NCBI GenBank assembly: GCA_022925895.1 | Contig: JAKSYS010000298.1 | Coordinates: 1-64,000 of the forward strand | Length of the DNA stretch: 64,000 bases | Origin: Fragilaria crotonensis | Taxonomy: Eukaryota; Bacillariophyta; Fragilariophyceae; Fragilariales; Fragilariaceae | Direction of reading: 5' to 3' | Shown here: in pieces, positions 44,567-54,795 of the stretch | How the letters are laid out: each line of letters begins with the position of its first letter | Numbering within the stretch: position 1 is the stretch's first letter | Notes under the pieces: generated by a model | Seen by the model: the letters and a program-made list of their open reading frames with translations, nothing else | Database searches by the model: none | Told to the model about the DNA's origin: nothing | Program-made: the position numbers and the translations under genes

Positions 44567-46166
44567 CCAACCACTCCAAATCCCACGAAATTTGCCGCAT
44601 CGAATCCCACTGGGGGGATCACACAAGCTCATGGCGAGCAGACTTTATTGGAATGGAGTCTGACATGAGTGGTTAAAATTGCTTGTGGGTGGCCATAATG
44701 AAATCGCATAGACGCCATGTTGAAATCACATAGACTGCAGACATATTTGCCATGGTAATGGACAGATTCTCAAGCTTGTGGATTTAATTCATCCAGGTTA
44801 TGCTAGATTGTCGCTGTGGAATCAACTTGTCTCGTCGTTTCGGATTTCGTCACCGCTGTCTAGGCTATGGTATAAAGGAAAAGGATCTTGACTCCGTTCA
44901 CATATTGCTCTGCACCGAAGATCCAATTGCCGTGCAACCGTTTCGTCTCGCTGCACATCTGTCGAAGAAAATATACATTGACCCACTTCTAAACGGAGTT
45001 TTCCCCCTTTCGAGTCAAGCACATACTTGACTTCGGTGCTACGTCGTACGACACATATCGCCGCGGAGGTGAACCTCTCAGCAAGCCTTGGGGTTGAGTG
45101 TGCTTCCTGACGGCATGTCCAGAAGGTTGAACGAATTCCGACGTGGTGCTTGATTGGGTGACTCGACAACACGACCGCCCCATACACGTGAAATGACTAT
45201 ATTCGAAGATGCTGTTAAGATATGTGTGATAAATGAGAGCATCCCCAGCGGAGGCGCTACTTCTCTCAATCGGTACCAAGTGATCCGGTTTGGGTTTGCT
45301 CTCCTATTTAGGTCTTGTCAGTAGAATTCTGTATGCTCGGTCCTCGACTGCCAATCGTTTTGGCCATCCATTTAACTTTAAGTTTTGGTCGGTATGCTTC
45401 GAGTCGGATCCCCGATGCCACGGTTCTTTCCTGTTTGGGTCGTTACCCGATTCATCCAACTGGCACCGTACCTAATCCTTCTCACTCCGTTGCATTACAG
45501 ACGGTGATCTGCTCCCCCCTGAAGAATTCGGTCGAAAGTCGTCATCTGTTGTTCACGAATGCCGTGTCATCAAAATGCTACAATCATGATACCTTTGAAC
45601 GTATTTATATACTTAGGTCATATGACTAATTCTTCACCTCAGTCCAACAAAATGTCTCACAGGTCATTGGGCTATTATAGGAGGAAAAACCAAGAGTCAT
45701 TCGATTTGAATTCTAGATGACCGATTTTATACAGAAGAGAATCCGTTTGGTCATAGCAATTGACATACAATGAATTTATTGTACCTCTGATTTCGGCTTA
45801 TGTTCACTACTCTTCCCCAGAATAAACTCAGGTCTTTTTCCTGAACCGGGTATTTAAGGTTCCACGCTTACAGACACAATATGGTACTCGGAAGTTCCAG
45901 ATATGACTATTTAGTCATACATTACTGGTCATTGGACCTTTCAATCCCTTTCTCAGTCATAATTGAACTACAGAACCCGTACTCTGAACGATGACCAAGA
46001 AGTTCAACATGAATCCCGATAGCGTCGTTACATGCATACATAGATGGAGTTCTGGGCCTTTGTTACCTCATTTGAGCATGCCTGCACCGTGACTCGCATT
46101 TCACACAATTAGAAACGAGTCGAACAAGCTAATCGACGTTCAACTCCAGTTGAACAACAGAACACC
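44567..46166. other. Long intergenic region with one Harbinger-like terminus
   Basis: At 45237 the sequence GAGCATCCCCAGCGGAGGCG resembles the end of the MITE at 37338, but I found no matching inverted end downstream, so it is at best a decayed relative. No open frame here looks like a gene. Confidence 0.45.
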
Positions 46167-46799
46167 ATGGTTATCACCCTAACTCCACGTCCACCAATGC
46201 TTCTGTCAAGAGAGCAACGCATCCCTTCGGCTGAGATGCAAATCTCACCCTCAAAGATCAAAGCTCCTGCCGTCGTCAAAAAATCCGTTCACTTCAACGA
46301 AGTAGTCTCAATTCGCTCAACAACTCACCACAACGACATGACTTCACAAGAAATAGCGGGTGCATGGTTTAGTCGGAGAGAAATGTCGGAAATCAAGAGA
46401 AGCATGGCCATTGAAATCAAGGCTATGAGCTCGGGCTTACCATTCCCAGGAGGTACGACAAGGGGCCTTGAATTCAGAACTCAGGAAGGCAGCGATCGAA
46501 GAAAGGCGAATAAGCTCAACTCTATTCACGCTGTTCTAGACGAGCAAGACCTTCAGCTCATGCGTGGGATTAACGAACCAGAGGGTCTCCGCCGTGTTTA
46601 CCTGCAACATAGTCAAAGCTGCCTTACAGAATCCCAATTGCTCGCGAAGGCTGATGAAACCGAGGTGCGGAATTTGCTCAAAGCCAAGGATGCGGAGACC
46701 ACAAGTATTGACAGCAAAGAATGCCATTCGAAGAATGAGAGGGCGTTATTAAGCAGGCTGTTTATTGAAAAGAAGGCACTGGCGAACGATTCGTCGTAA
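46167..46799 (+). CDS. Diatom-type conserved protein of unknown function
   Basis: 210 codons, intact. It has the pattern I associate with a large family of diatom proteins of unknown function: a KSVHFNEVVSIRSTTHHNDMT start, EIAGAWFSRREMSEIKRS, TTRGLEFRT, then RRKANKLNSIHAVLDEQD. The family name is from memory, not from a search. The middle is helical and charged; no membrane segment or signal peptide is seen, so it is probably soluble. The ATG is in a good context (ACCATGG). Confidence 0.75.
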   Translation: MVITLTPRPPMLLSREQRIPSAEMQISPSKIKAPAVVKKSVHFNEVVSIRSTTHHNDMTSQEIAGAWFSRREMSEIKRSMAIEIKAMSSGLPFPGGTTRGLEFRTQEGSDRRKANKLNSIHAVLDEQDLQLMRGINEPEGLRRVYLQHSQSCLTESQLLAKADETEVRNLLKAKDAETTSIDSKECHSKNERALLSRLFIEKKALANDSS

Positions 46800-47258
46800 T
46801 GGCTACCCAAAAACCAACTTCTCGGGGGAACAGGAAACTTTCAACAAGCAACTAATGCGAGTAGAAAACATATCCAGCAGATTTTCACTTTGTTGTATTA
46901 CTCAGTTTCACAACTGGCACCCCTACAGTAACTCACCGATGCACTGGCGTACCCCCCGTTACACAGTACTACTGGTAGAAACTCAGACAAGCAAAATACT
47001 AGAGTACAGTATGGAGGCGTACGATGTTTTTCAAGAGATGCAAACGTGCAACATCTATCGTACAAGTATACACAATTTCTGACAAAGCTGTGGACAATGC
47101 GATTGCGCATCAACGAGAGGTTCAATTGTACTTGAACTCGGAGTATATTGTAAGAATCAAAAGTTTACTACGCCACACATATGACATAGAGGGTTGACGC
47201 GGTCAGTCAGTCTCGTGGATTTCTTCAAACCTACCTTGCAATGTCCTTATTGATTCTA
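46800..47258. other. Intergenic, nothing recognised
   Basis: A few GTAC words near 46960-47010 and no coding signal. Confidence 0.45.
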
Positions 47259-47675
47259 TCAAGAACGCGTATTCCCTGGAGTTCCATCTTCATGAGAACC
47301 GAAGGCCATATGTTTTGAAGCTATGCCTTCATTAACACCATGATGATGCCCCCCGTTGACAGAGACACAACGGTCAAGCCCGTGTGCCAATTCATTCGTT
47401 TTAACTGCACAGAGCAACAATATTGTTTCGTTGACATGGTCTTGTATGCCCATATCCTGAAAGTCTGCATGGTAGAGAGCTGCAGCTTCAAGTGCATCTC
47501 GGTGGCCCATTTTCAGTGCATTCAGTTTGTCATTGAAGGTAAACTTGATATACTCTGATTGTGTAAAGGCATCGTCCCTGTCAAGTTCTTGTGCACTGAA
47601 CACTGCCTGCGCTGGAAGAATGTCACAATTTTGCGACTGGAGTGAACTGGATCCATCATTTTCTGTGACGAGCAT
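47259..47675 (-). CDS. Short open frame, unknown
   Basis: 138 codons starting MLVTENDGSSS. The central part (LNALKMGHRDALEAAALYHADF) has a natural, helical composition; the end is Gly/His-rich (NGGHHHGVNEG). No domain is recognised. It could be a small gene or a gene fragment. Confidence 0.35.
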   Translation of the reverse strand: MLVTENDGSSSLQSQNCDILPAQAVFSAQELDRDDAFTQSEYIKFTFNDKLNALKMGHRDALEAAALYHADFQDMGIQDHVNETILLLCAVKTNELAHGLDRCVSVNGGHHHGVNEGIASKHMAFGSHEDGTPGNTRS

Positions 47676-48066
47676 CTCTTGATATCAGGGTAGATGGTTT
47701 CGTCAGCGGTGAGCAACATCGTTTGGGATTTTGTACAACTTTGCCACTGATACGCCGTCTGCCTGGATTTTGTGATGGAAGGTATCGTGAGACATTTCGG
47801 GAGTTAATCGGAGATACACTGACTTGTACATGTACTGTATTATGGCCAGCTGCTTCTTAAAGGAAAAGGAACAAGATTTTAATAATCGGCATCTATACAT
47901 GTATATCTTAGATTAAATCTGGCTGGTCGTGTTTTAAAAGGTTCGTCGTTTTCTATGGCTGGTTTCATCCTCGACCTGCATATCGTAGCAACACGTACAT
48001 TCGGTACTCTAAAAATTTAGTTGACGCCAAAATTCTTGGCATCAATCGCGTCGATATCATAATTAT
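47676..48066. other. Downstream flank of the transposase
   Basis: Nothing recognised; a terminal inverted repeat of the transposon might lie here but was not found. Confidence 0.4.
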
Positions 48067-51000
48067 TCACTCATCGATCACAATCACTCCATCCTTCATG
48101 GCAGGCACAAAGCCATAAACAAAGCCTGCATCAAAGTCGATTGCCGCTCGATGTGTTTTAAAGGCCTTAACGAGGCGTTCAATCAGCGGAAGCGTGAGTT
48201 TTGTAGTGTCATCTCCCCTGCTTGCGCTCTCGTAAAGTGAGTAATACGCACAGATGTAAGATCTTGCTCGCCTTGAAAGTTTGCGGATTGTCTCGGTTGT
48301 GAGAACTTCCCTGTTTGTTACATCATGGACTAACTTCTTGAATGATTCTTTGCTTTTTTTAGAAATCAACGGCTTCCTTCTGTACATTCCCTTCGCAATA
48401 CCCCAACTGTATTCAACTCCCTCCCCAGCCAACTCAGCATGAAATTTTGGCGTGATGATGACTGAGACCCCGAGTTGTTCGCCAACATGCTGCAATGCAG
48501 TCATTTCTTCGGCAAAGTCGAGGCAACTGGCCATGAGACACTTTAAGCTCCAATCCTCAGCACCCTCTAAAGCTTCGCCATCGCCATCAGTTGCAACATC
48601 TACTGTATATTTGTCGAGCTGCGCCTCATCTATCCATCCCCTTTCCCAAAGAACTTGTAAGAGACCTTTTGGCCGACCCTCCCAACCTTTCTTTTCTCTT
48701 GTTCTCACCAATTTTGTTTCAATGTTGTTGTTTCTTGCAAGCTCTTGTAATTCAGTAAGGCGATAGGTGCGGCGATCACTCAGGATACCAATTGGACCAA
48801 GCTCTGCTTTCAGCTCGCTTATTGTTTTGTTTCGCATCCGAGAAGCACCAGGAGGAGAAGGAAGGATTCGGTCATGACGGTTAAGCACTCTCTCTGCTTC
48901 GCTCATCCAAAAAGGACCGTCGTCAGTTGGTAGGAAGATAAAACTTTGGATGTCACCAACATTTAAGGTACGTCGATGAATCCCCAGGTAGCCATCATGC
49001 TCTTTAATCATCGACTCACGCATTTGCGGCTGCACTCCACCATAGCCCTTGTTCATGCTGTAGGCGTCTAATCCGTTCAATAGCTTTTTGGCATGCCCTT
49101 GCGAATGGTCAAAAAGGAAGGAGAAATCGAAATGAGGATACACAACCTTGAGACAATCGACACAATCTTCAAATTGGATGGACATGTGATTATACGTCCA
49201 ATACCCTTCATTGTTTGCTCCGAGCTCGAAAAAGATAACGAAAGGTGAGTCTTTTGTCTTTTTTGTCGCTTGTCCGTGGATTGCCATTGCGGCATCCACG
49301 TCGACATAAGTCTTTCCTCGTCGTGATTCATTGATCTCATCCAGTTGCATCCTACTCAGGTTTATCCCAAACCCAGTCTCCCGCGATTGGAACGCTGATA
49401 TCATCAAACTCAATCCATCTGTCTTTGGCAGAAGCGCACGCTGCCCTTCAGGGCCAACCCATTGCCGGTTGCCGAGAAGAAATTGATTGAAAACACTCTC
49501 ATCTTGCCCGAATATCATTAGCGGTTTTGTTGGCAATTCTGGCTTTCTGACACTCAAGTTTCCTCCCATCAATCCATACCCCATTTCATTTGCAACATCG
49601 TGAAGAAAACTGTGATCGTCGACATGAAATTCCACCATTTCAATGTTGTCGTCGGAAAGGTACGAGTATCCCTTTGCGTTGTCGTTAAATTCGGAAGACT
49701 TTTTCTCACGTTTCCAGTTCTCTGCAGTTTCTTTTGTCACCTGGATCCACCGATGGCATCGTGGCTCAAGTTTACTCAGATAATCCTTACAAAACTGATT
49801 CCTGTTGAAAACAACATTTGGTCGTTCATGCCCGTCAACGAAGAATGTTTTCTTTCGAGCATCGTATGAGAATCCGAGTCGACGAAGCCAGCGCCATGTC
49901 GTAGATAATGAGATTGGAGACTCTAAATAAAGATTCAGTAGACAGTCTGCTTTATTTCGTTGTAATCTGTTGTTCTTGTTGTCGTCGTTGCCTGTCACTT
50001 CTTCATTGTCCCTCTCGTTGTGCTTATTATATTGTTCGTCTTCACCACCTCCTCCTCGCTCGTTACTCATTACAATACCATTGCTTGCCTCGTCCTCTGT
50101 TGCACTCGGAAGAATTTTGGTTATCAACTCATTTCTTGCCAACTCAATTGTGAGATCGGCAAGATTTTCAATACAGTACTGATGCCATGGAATCGTTATC
50201 TCCTCCTGGAAGTATGCAAGCAGATCTGGAAGCGGTTTCTTCTGCTTGTGAATCTTCGGGTTCGGGTGTGGAAATCGCTCGCGATTTGCCCTCAAGAGAA
50301 TGTTCCATCCAGCGACAGTCCTCTCATTTGTGCCGGCGGCTTCAATTCCCATCTTGCTGCTCTCAAAGATGGCTTTTGCACAGCAGTCTTCGACCCACCT
50401 TGCGGAATTCATCTCCTCGAGTGCGAAGGTGTAGGCTAAGCAAAGAATAGAACATCTCTGTCTACTGATGAAGATATCATACGGAGAACAGAGATTGTCC
50501 TTATCATGCTTATCTATCAGATCTCTCCATCCGTCCATGGTTCGGTTGACTTGCTGCAGCCGCTCAATCCGTTCCTCCAGAACTTCAATAACGTCGCGGT
50601 CATCAGTCGAATTGCCGAGAAACAACTTCTTTGCTTCAGGACTGTCCCAATACGTCTCGACAACAATCTTTGCTGATGCAGGGCCATGTCTCGGCTTCTT
50701 TGATTCGTCCTCTGCTTCAACTTGCGCTTGAGCTTTCCGTTTTGCAGTTGATTGCTCCGCAATTTCGTTCGTCAAATCGACGACTTCTGGAACACCGCGA
50801 GCAACACTGTAATGGTCATTAATTGTTGAATCTTTCAACAATGACAAGAAACTCTTCTTTCCACCATCTGGTGGGCGTTCAACCAACCCTCCTGGTGTTG
50901 TAATGTAGTACCCCCCAAATCTTTCTTTTCTGGTTGCTCAAAGGACAGAGGCCACGTGCCTGCCGTCGGAATAAACCAGTTGTGTTAGATTCAGAAAAGT

Positions 51001-51193
51001 CATCAAGTATCACACCACCACAATTCGAAATCGCTCGGTTCATGACAGCTCTATCAAAACCAAGTGCTTCCAGAGCCGGAAATTGGGCCTTCACCGCTCG
51101 AAAATAGGTCTCATCGGTGAGCCATTTGTCTCGGTATCGACTTTGTTTGGCTACTTCAAGCCAACACTGAAAGTACATCTGTAATTGTTTCAT
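48067..51193 (-). CDS. Large DDE transposase, almost intact
   Basis: The main frame, 50886-48067, has 939 codons. A further 5' part (51193-50940, MKQLQMYFQCW) joins it across a one-base shift near 50940, where FGGYYITTPGG continues in the main frame. The catalytic core reads FGQDESVFNQFL (first Asp), then FLFDHSQGHAKK (second Asp), then IITPKFHAELAGEGVEYSWG (Glu): a D-D-E nuclease of the group otherwise known from fungi with HDESTF and PKFHCELNFIE. WLRRLGFSYD and FFVDGHERPNVV are the usual helix-turn-helix and linker. Terminal repeats were not found. The upstream part near 51216-51262 forms a long hairpin. Superfamily name left open (IS630/Tc1-like catalytic pattern). Confidence 0.8.
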
Positions 51194-51201
51194 TAAGGCC
51201 G

Positions 51202-51276
51202 ATCAGCCGGACCTTTCAATTCACAGGCGTTGCCAACTTGATAAATGAGCCTTGAGTTAAAAAAGGTCCGGCTGAT
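51202..51276. repeat. Perfect 15-base inverted repeat (hairpin) upstream of the transposase
   Basis: ATCAGCCGGACCTTT at 51202-51216 is complemented by AAAGGTCCGGCTGAT at 51262-51276, with a 45-base loop. It lies about ten bases upstream of the transposase frame on the minus strand and may be part of a transposon end or an RNA hairpin. Confidence 0.7.
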
Positions 51277-51760
51277 GAGGATTGGAAGACGATCAAATCG
51301 TCGTTGCAATCTCATCGTCGTGGGGACGAATTTTTGTGCGGTGACTCTCGTCTTGTTTGGGTGTGCGAGGATGCCGGATAAGATTTCACTTTTTGACGTC
51401 AGTGGATTTTGTACTATTCCTACGCAACTTGTACTACATGTAGGTTCGAGATGAAACCAGCCATACTAGTGCCTCTATGGCAAATGGGATGACAAGGCGT
51501 TGGATTCACGACGAGAGAAACAATAGTGCGCACTGCGTACCGGTACACCAGTTTCTCGCAGCCAATTAATAAGAGGCGTGACGTCGTCGACTGCAACGGT
51601 TTCAATTCCTATACAGTAACTGCTCTATGCAGTGCGAGAGAAAAGTAGTCCAGTATACTGATACTTGTACCATTCCCTCATCGGAACTTTGCAAACAGGT
51701 GCGCTACAGTACCTAAATGCCAGTCTCATAGGCATAGTAACAAGTACAAACATCATCACC
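51277..51760. other. Intergenic, nothing recognised
   Basis: No gene or repeat that I can support. Confidence 0.45.
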
Positions 51761-51995
51761 AAAAAAAACTAAACATCGACCCACACGACTAGATACTACC
51801 CTTTCCAATAGGGTAGCGTCCAGTAGCCATACTGTCATACTTCCAACTTCCAACTTCCAACTTCCAACTCCGGGACACCGGGACTCACCGTACAGGTGCA
51901 AAATAGGACCTTATTGATCTAACTCCCGCGATCGCCCTTCTTTTGGCTTGCCTTAAACTTTGTCGGAATATTGGTGCGTTCGTCGATATCCAATT
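51761..51995 (-). mobile_element. LINE fragment E: 5'-truncated 3' end of the LINE A family
   Basis: On the minus strand the last about 30 codons of ORF2 are readable: NIFRQSLRQAKRRAIAGVRS then SYFAPVR and stop, against LFRDSMRRVKTKAIQGVRS and TYFAPIR in LINE A. The 3' untranslated region follows with CCATACTGTC/CGTGTGGGTCGA-like matches and a four-fold CTTCCAA-type microsatellite inserted, then a run of eight T (51768-51761). The fragment is about 235 bases long and ends on its 5' side exactly where the SART-1 reading frame begins on the other strand. Confidence 0.8.
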
Positions 51996-53270
51996 ACTAA
52001 CTCTTGCCGATGCTCCTCTTGTCGTGAGAGCAAATGATAGTCAAAAGGTTATTGGATTGAACGACGATCCTGAAACTGCGCGACTGGAGAATGTGCAATT
52101 GGCGGATGATCAAGCACAGCAACATCGTCTGCGTCAAAAGCGACAGGTTGAAATGGGTATGGGCCGGGCTGGTGGACATGCAGGATACGATGATGATGAA
52201 TTCGAAGAACTGGGTGGTGTCCAGGCACCGATGCGGTTGGAACGAGGGGCTGCCCCATTGACAGGCAAACCTGATAACGAACAAACCAGACGACGTGGCT
52301 TTAAGCTTGGACAGGCGATGGTGCAACAGGATGACAGTCCTTCAACCGGCCTGTTTGCCCATGAGAAGGGAAAAGCCATTTCACTGGAGCATTCTGTTGC
52401 TGATGTTGTCGCTTCTGATTTCATGACGGCAGAGGAATATGCAGCCAGTCTTTCCAACAAAAAGAAGAAGGAGATGAAGTTCAAGAAAAAGAAAACAAAG
52501 AAGGGCACGAAGAACAAGCGGTCGGTTGATTTAGACGACGATGACGACGAAGACTTGGAAAGAAATCACAACCAATGGGTAGTATCCTGGATGAATTGGA
52601 CCAGGCGGCGATTAAATCCAACAAGAAACGAAAACGTCGTGGCAATGGCAATGACGATGACGAGTCAGATTCACATTTGCACTATGCGGACGATGTTGCG
52701 GATGCCGCCAAACGTCGCGCGAGGTTTGATGAAATCATGGAGAAAGGCAATGAGCAATCAGAGGCGGTCTTCAAGTCGCTAATCAAGGAGGAGACCAATG
52801 TTGCAGACACTCTTGATGAAGAAGTAGAACTTGACGACAACTTCTTGAATGAGGCCTTGGCCAAGGCGCGTCGTTTGCGCAAATTGCAAGAATTGTCCGG
52901 TCCTAGGGGTGCGGATGCTGTTGCTCAGGCGGTTCTGGACAGCAACGCAGTGTCAAATAAATCAGAGGCAACTACGAATGATAGTGGCATCGATTTTACG
53001 GTGGACGAGACGCTCGAGTTCACAAGAGTGCTGAGAGCACGAGAGGATCTGGATGAGCGAAGAAGGACTTTGCCGAGAGAACAATCGGAAGCGCGGCTCG
53101 CATCGCGGCAGGCGTCAGACGCTGGTTCCCTCGGTGCACTGAAAGCGACTCAAAAGGCAACAGGAAAGGCATATGTTGTTCATAAAATCTAAGTTTATGA
53201 CTATGGTTGCTCCGCTGCTGTGGATGTCAAGAAATTGAACGAAGGCCAGTCTTGCGCTGCATGGGTCATG
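51991..53270 (+). pseudogene. SART-1 (Snu66) family fragment, truncated at both ends
   Basis: The frame from about 51991 reads LLTLADAPLVV, LENVQLADD, VEMGMGRAGG, YDDDEFEELGG and RRGFKLG, DFMTAEEYAA, a Lys-rich stretch and an Asp run; after a one-base shift near 52570 it continues GSILDELDQAA, LAKARRLRKLQEL and FTVDETLEFTR to a stop at 53190, and a remnant (VYDYG, DVKKLNE) is readable just beyond in another frame. This is the middle to late part of SART-1/Snu66, a U4/U6.U5 tri-snRNP protein needed for splicing. The N-terminal part is absent; LINE fragment E abuts its start in antisense. Probably a pseudogene or partial duplicate. Confidence 0.72.
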
Positions 53271-53454
53271 GATCATGTCTCGCCGATGGAAAATCGCAGG
53301 TTGCTTCGTATGCTGAGCTATTTTGTTCTGGTACGCAAAAGTAAGCATCAAGTAAAGGCGATGGCGCATTGCCTTTTGATCGTAAGAACGACCAAACCAC
53401 AATTTTGGACAGAGTAGTTGTGTTGAGCATACCGAATGATCCATGAATCATCAA
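53271..53454. other. Short gap between converging remnants
   Basis: The 3' sides of the SART-1 fragment (+) and the oxidoreductase fragment (-) meet here. Confidence 0.4.
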
Positions 53455-54312
53455 TCATGAACGCTCCGCAATGTAGTTCGCGATGCTCATACTTGCGGTC
53501 AAACCTGGACTTTCGATACCTAATAAATGAAACAGACCAGGAACGCCATGATCTTTAGGCTCGGCAATAAGAATATCCATAAATGGAGCATCTCCTTCAT
53601 TTTGCAGGAGGGGATGATAAAGCTTGGGTCGCAATCCGGCGTAATCGGACACGATCGAGTCATCCTGAAGATTCGGCCAATATTTTCTCACTTGTTCATA
53701 AAATCAATTGGATCTCGATGGATCTGGACTCATATCAATGTCGTCTAATTGCACCGATGGGTCGATCCACTGAACGTCAGGTCCAAATTTAGTAGATTGG
53801 CCCATCCAGTCGATTGTTGCATGCACACCCAGGCCACCAGGTTCTGGGACTGGATACACCAAGTGTTGAAAAGCAGGTTTCGGTGTTCCCTGCAGTCGAA
53901 AGTAGTTTCTCTTGGCAAAAAAATGTCTTGGTGGCTGCCATTTAGTCGTTTTGTGGAGATGGAGTGCACTCTTGTCTGCCGATAGGCCAGCACAATTGAC
54001 CACCATGTCACATTGCAAGTCCATGCCGTCGATGCGGAGCGAAATAACTGTATCGTGCTCATCATTCTGAACACGACCTCCATCCACGCAAGTCCGTAAC
54101 AACAACGCGGCCTTGTGATATTCTGCATCTGCCAAGAGACTCTGCAGGAACGAGTGCGAATCTAGGACACCCGTCGAGGGTGAATAGAGAGCACCACCAC
54201 CAACGGATGTGACCTCCGGTTCTAAAATTGCAACATCGTCCGATGAAAGGAGTCGTGCATCATCATCCACTCCAGTTGGCAATATGTTGGATTTTCCGGG
54301 TTTCTCGCACAA
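53455..54312 (-). pseudogene. FAD-dependent oxidoreductase (L-2-hydroxyglutarate dehydrogenase-like), fragment
   Basis: The frame reads LEPEVTSVGGGALYSPSTG, VVNCAGLSADK, GGLGVHATIDWMGQ and FGPDVQWID, then after one in-frame TGA (53706-53704) FYEQVRKYWPNL, DYAGLRPKLYHP and HLLGIESPGLTASMSIA. These are hallmarks of the DAO-fold enzymes that oxidise L-2-hydroxyglutarate. The first about 150 residues, with the GXGXXG nucleotide-binding motif, are missing. The TGA stands where relatives usually have Arg (CGA to TGA is a simple CpG change). Truncation and stop together indicate a pseudogene. Confidence 0.75.
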
Positions 54313-54795
54313 GGTTTTTAGTTTTTACACCATACGAAATGGCTGACAACAAGCAATGGAATGGGTGTTTGTTTTTCGCAGTTCGTATAGATCTATGCAT
54401 ACTGTTAATTGCCCGCCAAAAGGATTCTTAGCGGAAGGATTGGCATTCGTTCATGTTTCACACATGTCTTCTTGTATCAATAAAAGTGACGCTTTTGTTT
54501 TGTTTTGTCTTGAAAACGCAGAACTCTGCTATGCAAAGTGTGCGTGACGCTTTGTTATCTTTGATACGCAATTTGGTTCGTAACCCCTCAATTTGGCGCC
54601 TTAATTTACTAATTGAGCCGAATGAAGGCGCGCCGGCCGGATAGCCTTAATTAAACACCCCTGTAATTGGTTTACATGTGGTATGCTCATAGATTCGGCA
54701 GGGACCACATCCAGCGTCCAGAGAGATTCTTACTTTCCGCAAATTGAAACATTCATTCTCACTTTTTCCCAAGTGAGAGATTCGCACGGCAAACA
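54313..54795. other. Intergenic region; missing 5' part of the oxidoreductase expected here
   Basis: No FAD-binding motif is seen in any frame where the oxidoreductase should begin. The right part should hold the promoter of the trypsin-like gene. Confidence 0.45.

Noticed and set aside
44590-44640. tRNA-like GAATCCCACT stretch
   Set aside because: No acceptor stem, D arm or anticodon arm can be drawn around it.
53704-53706. TGA read as selenocysteine
   Set aside because: Relatives have Arg rather than Cys at this place as far as I know, and the gene is already truncated.
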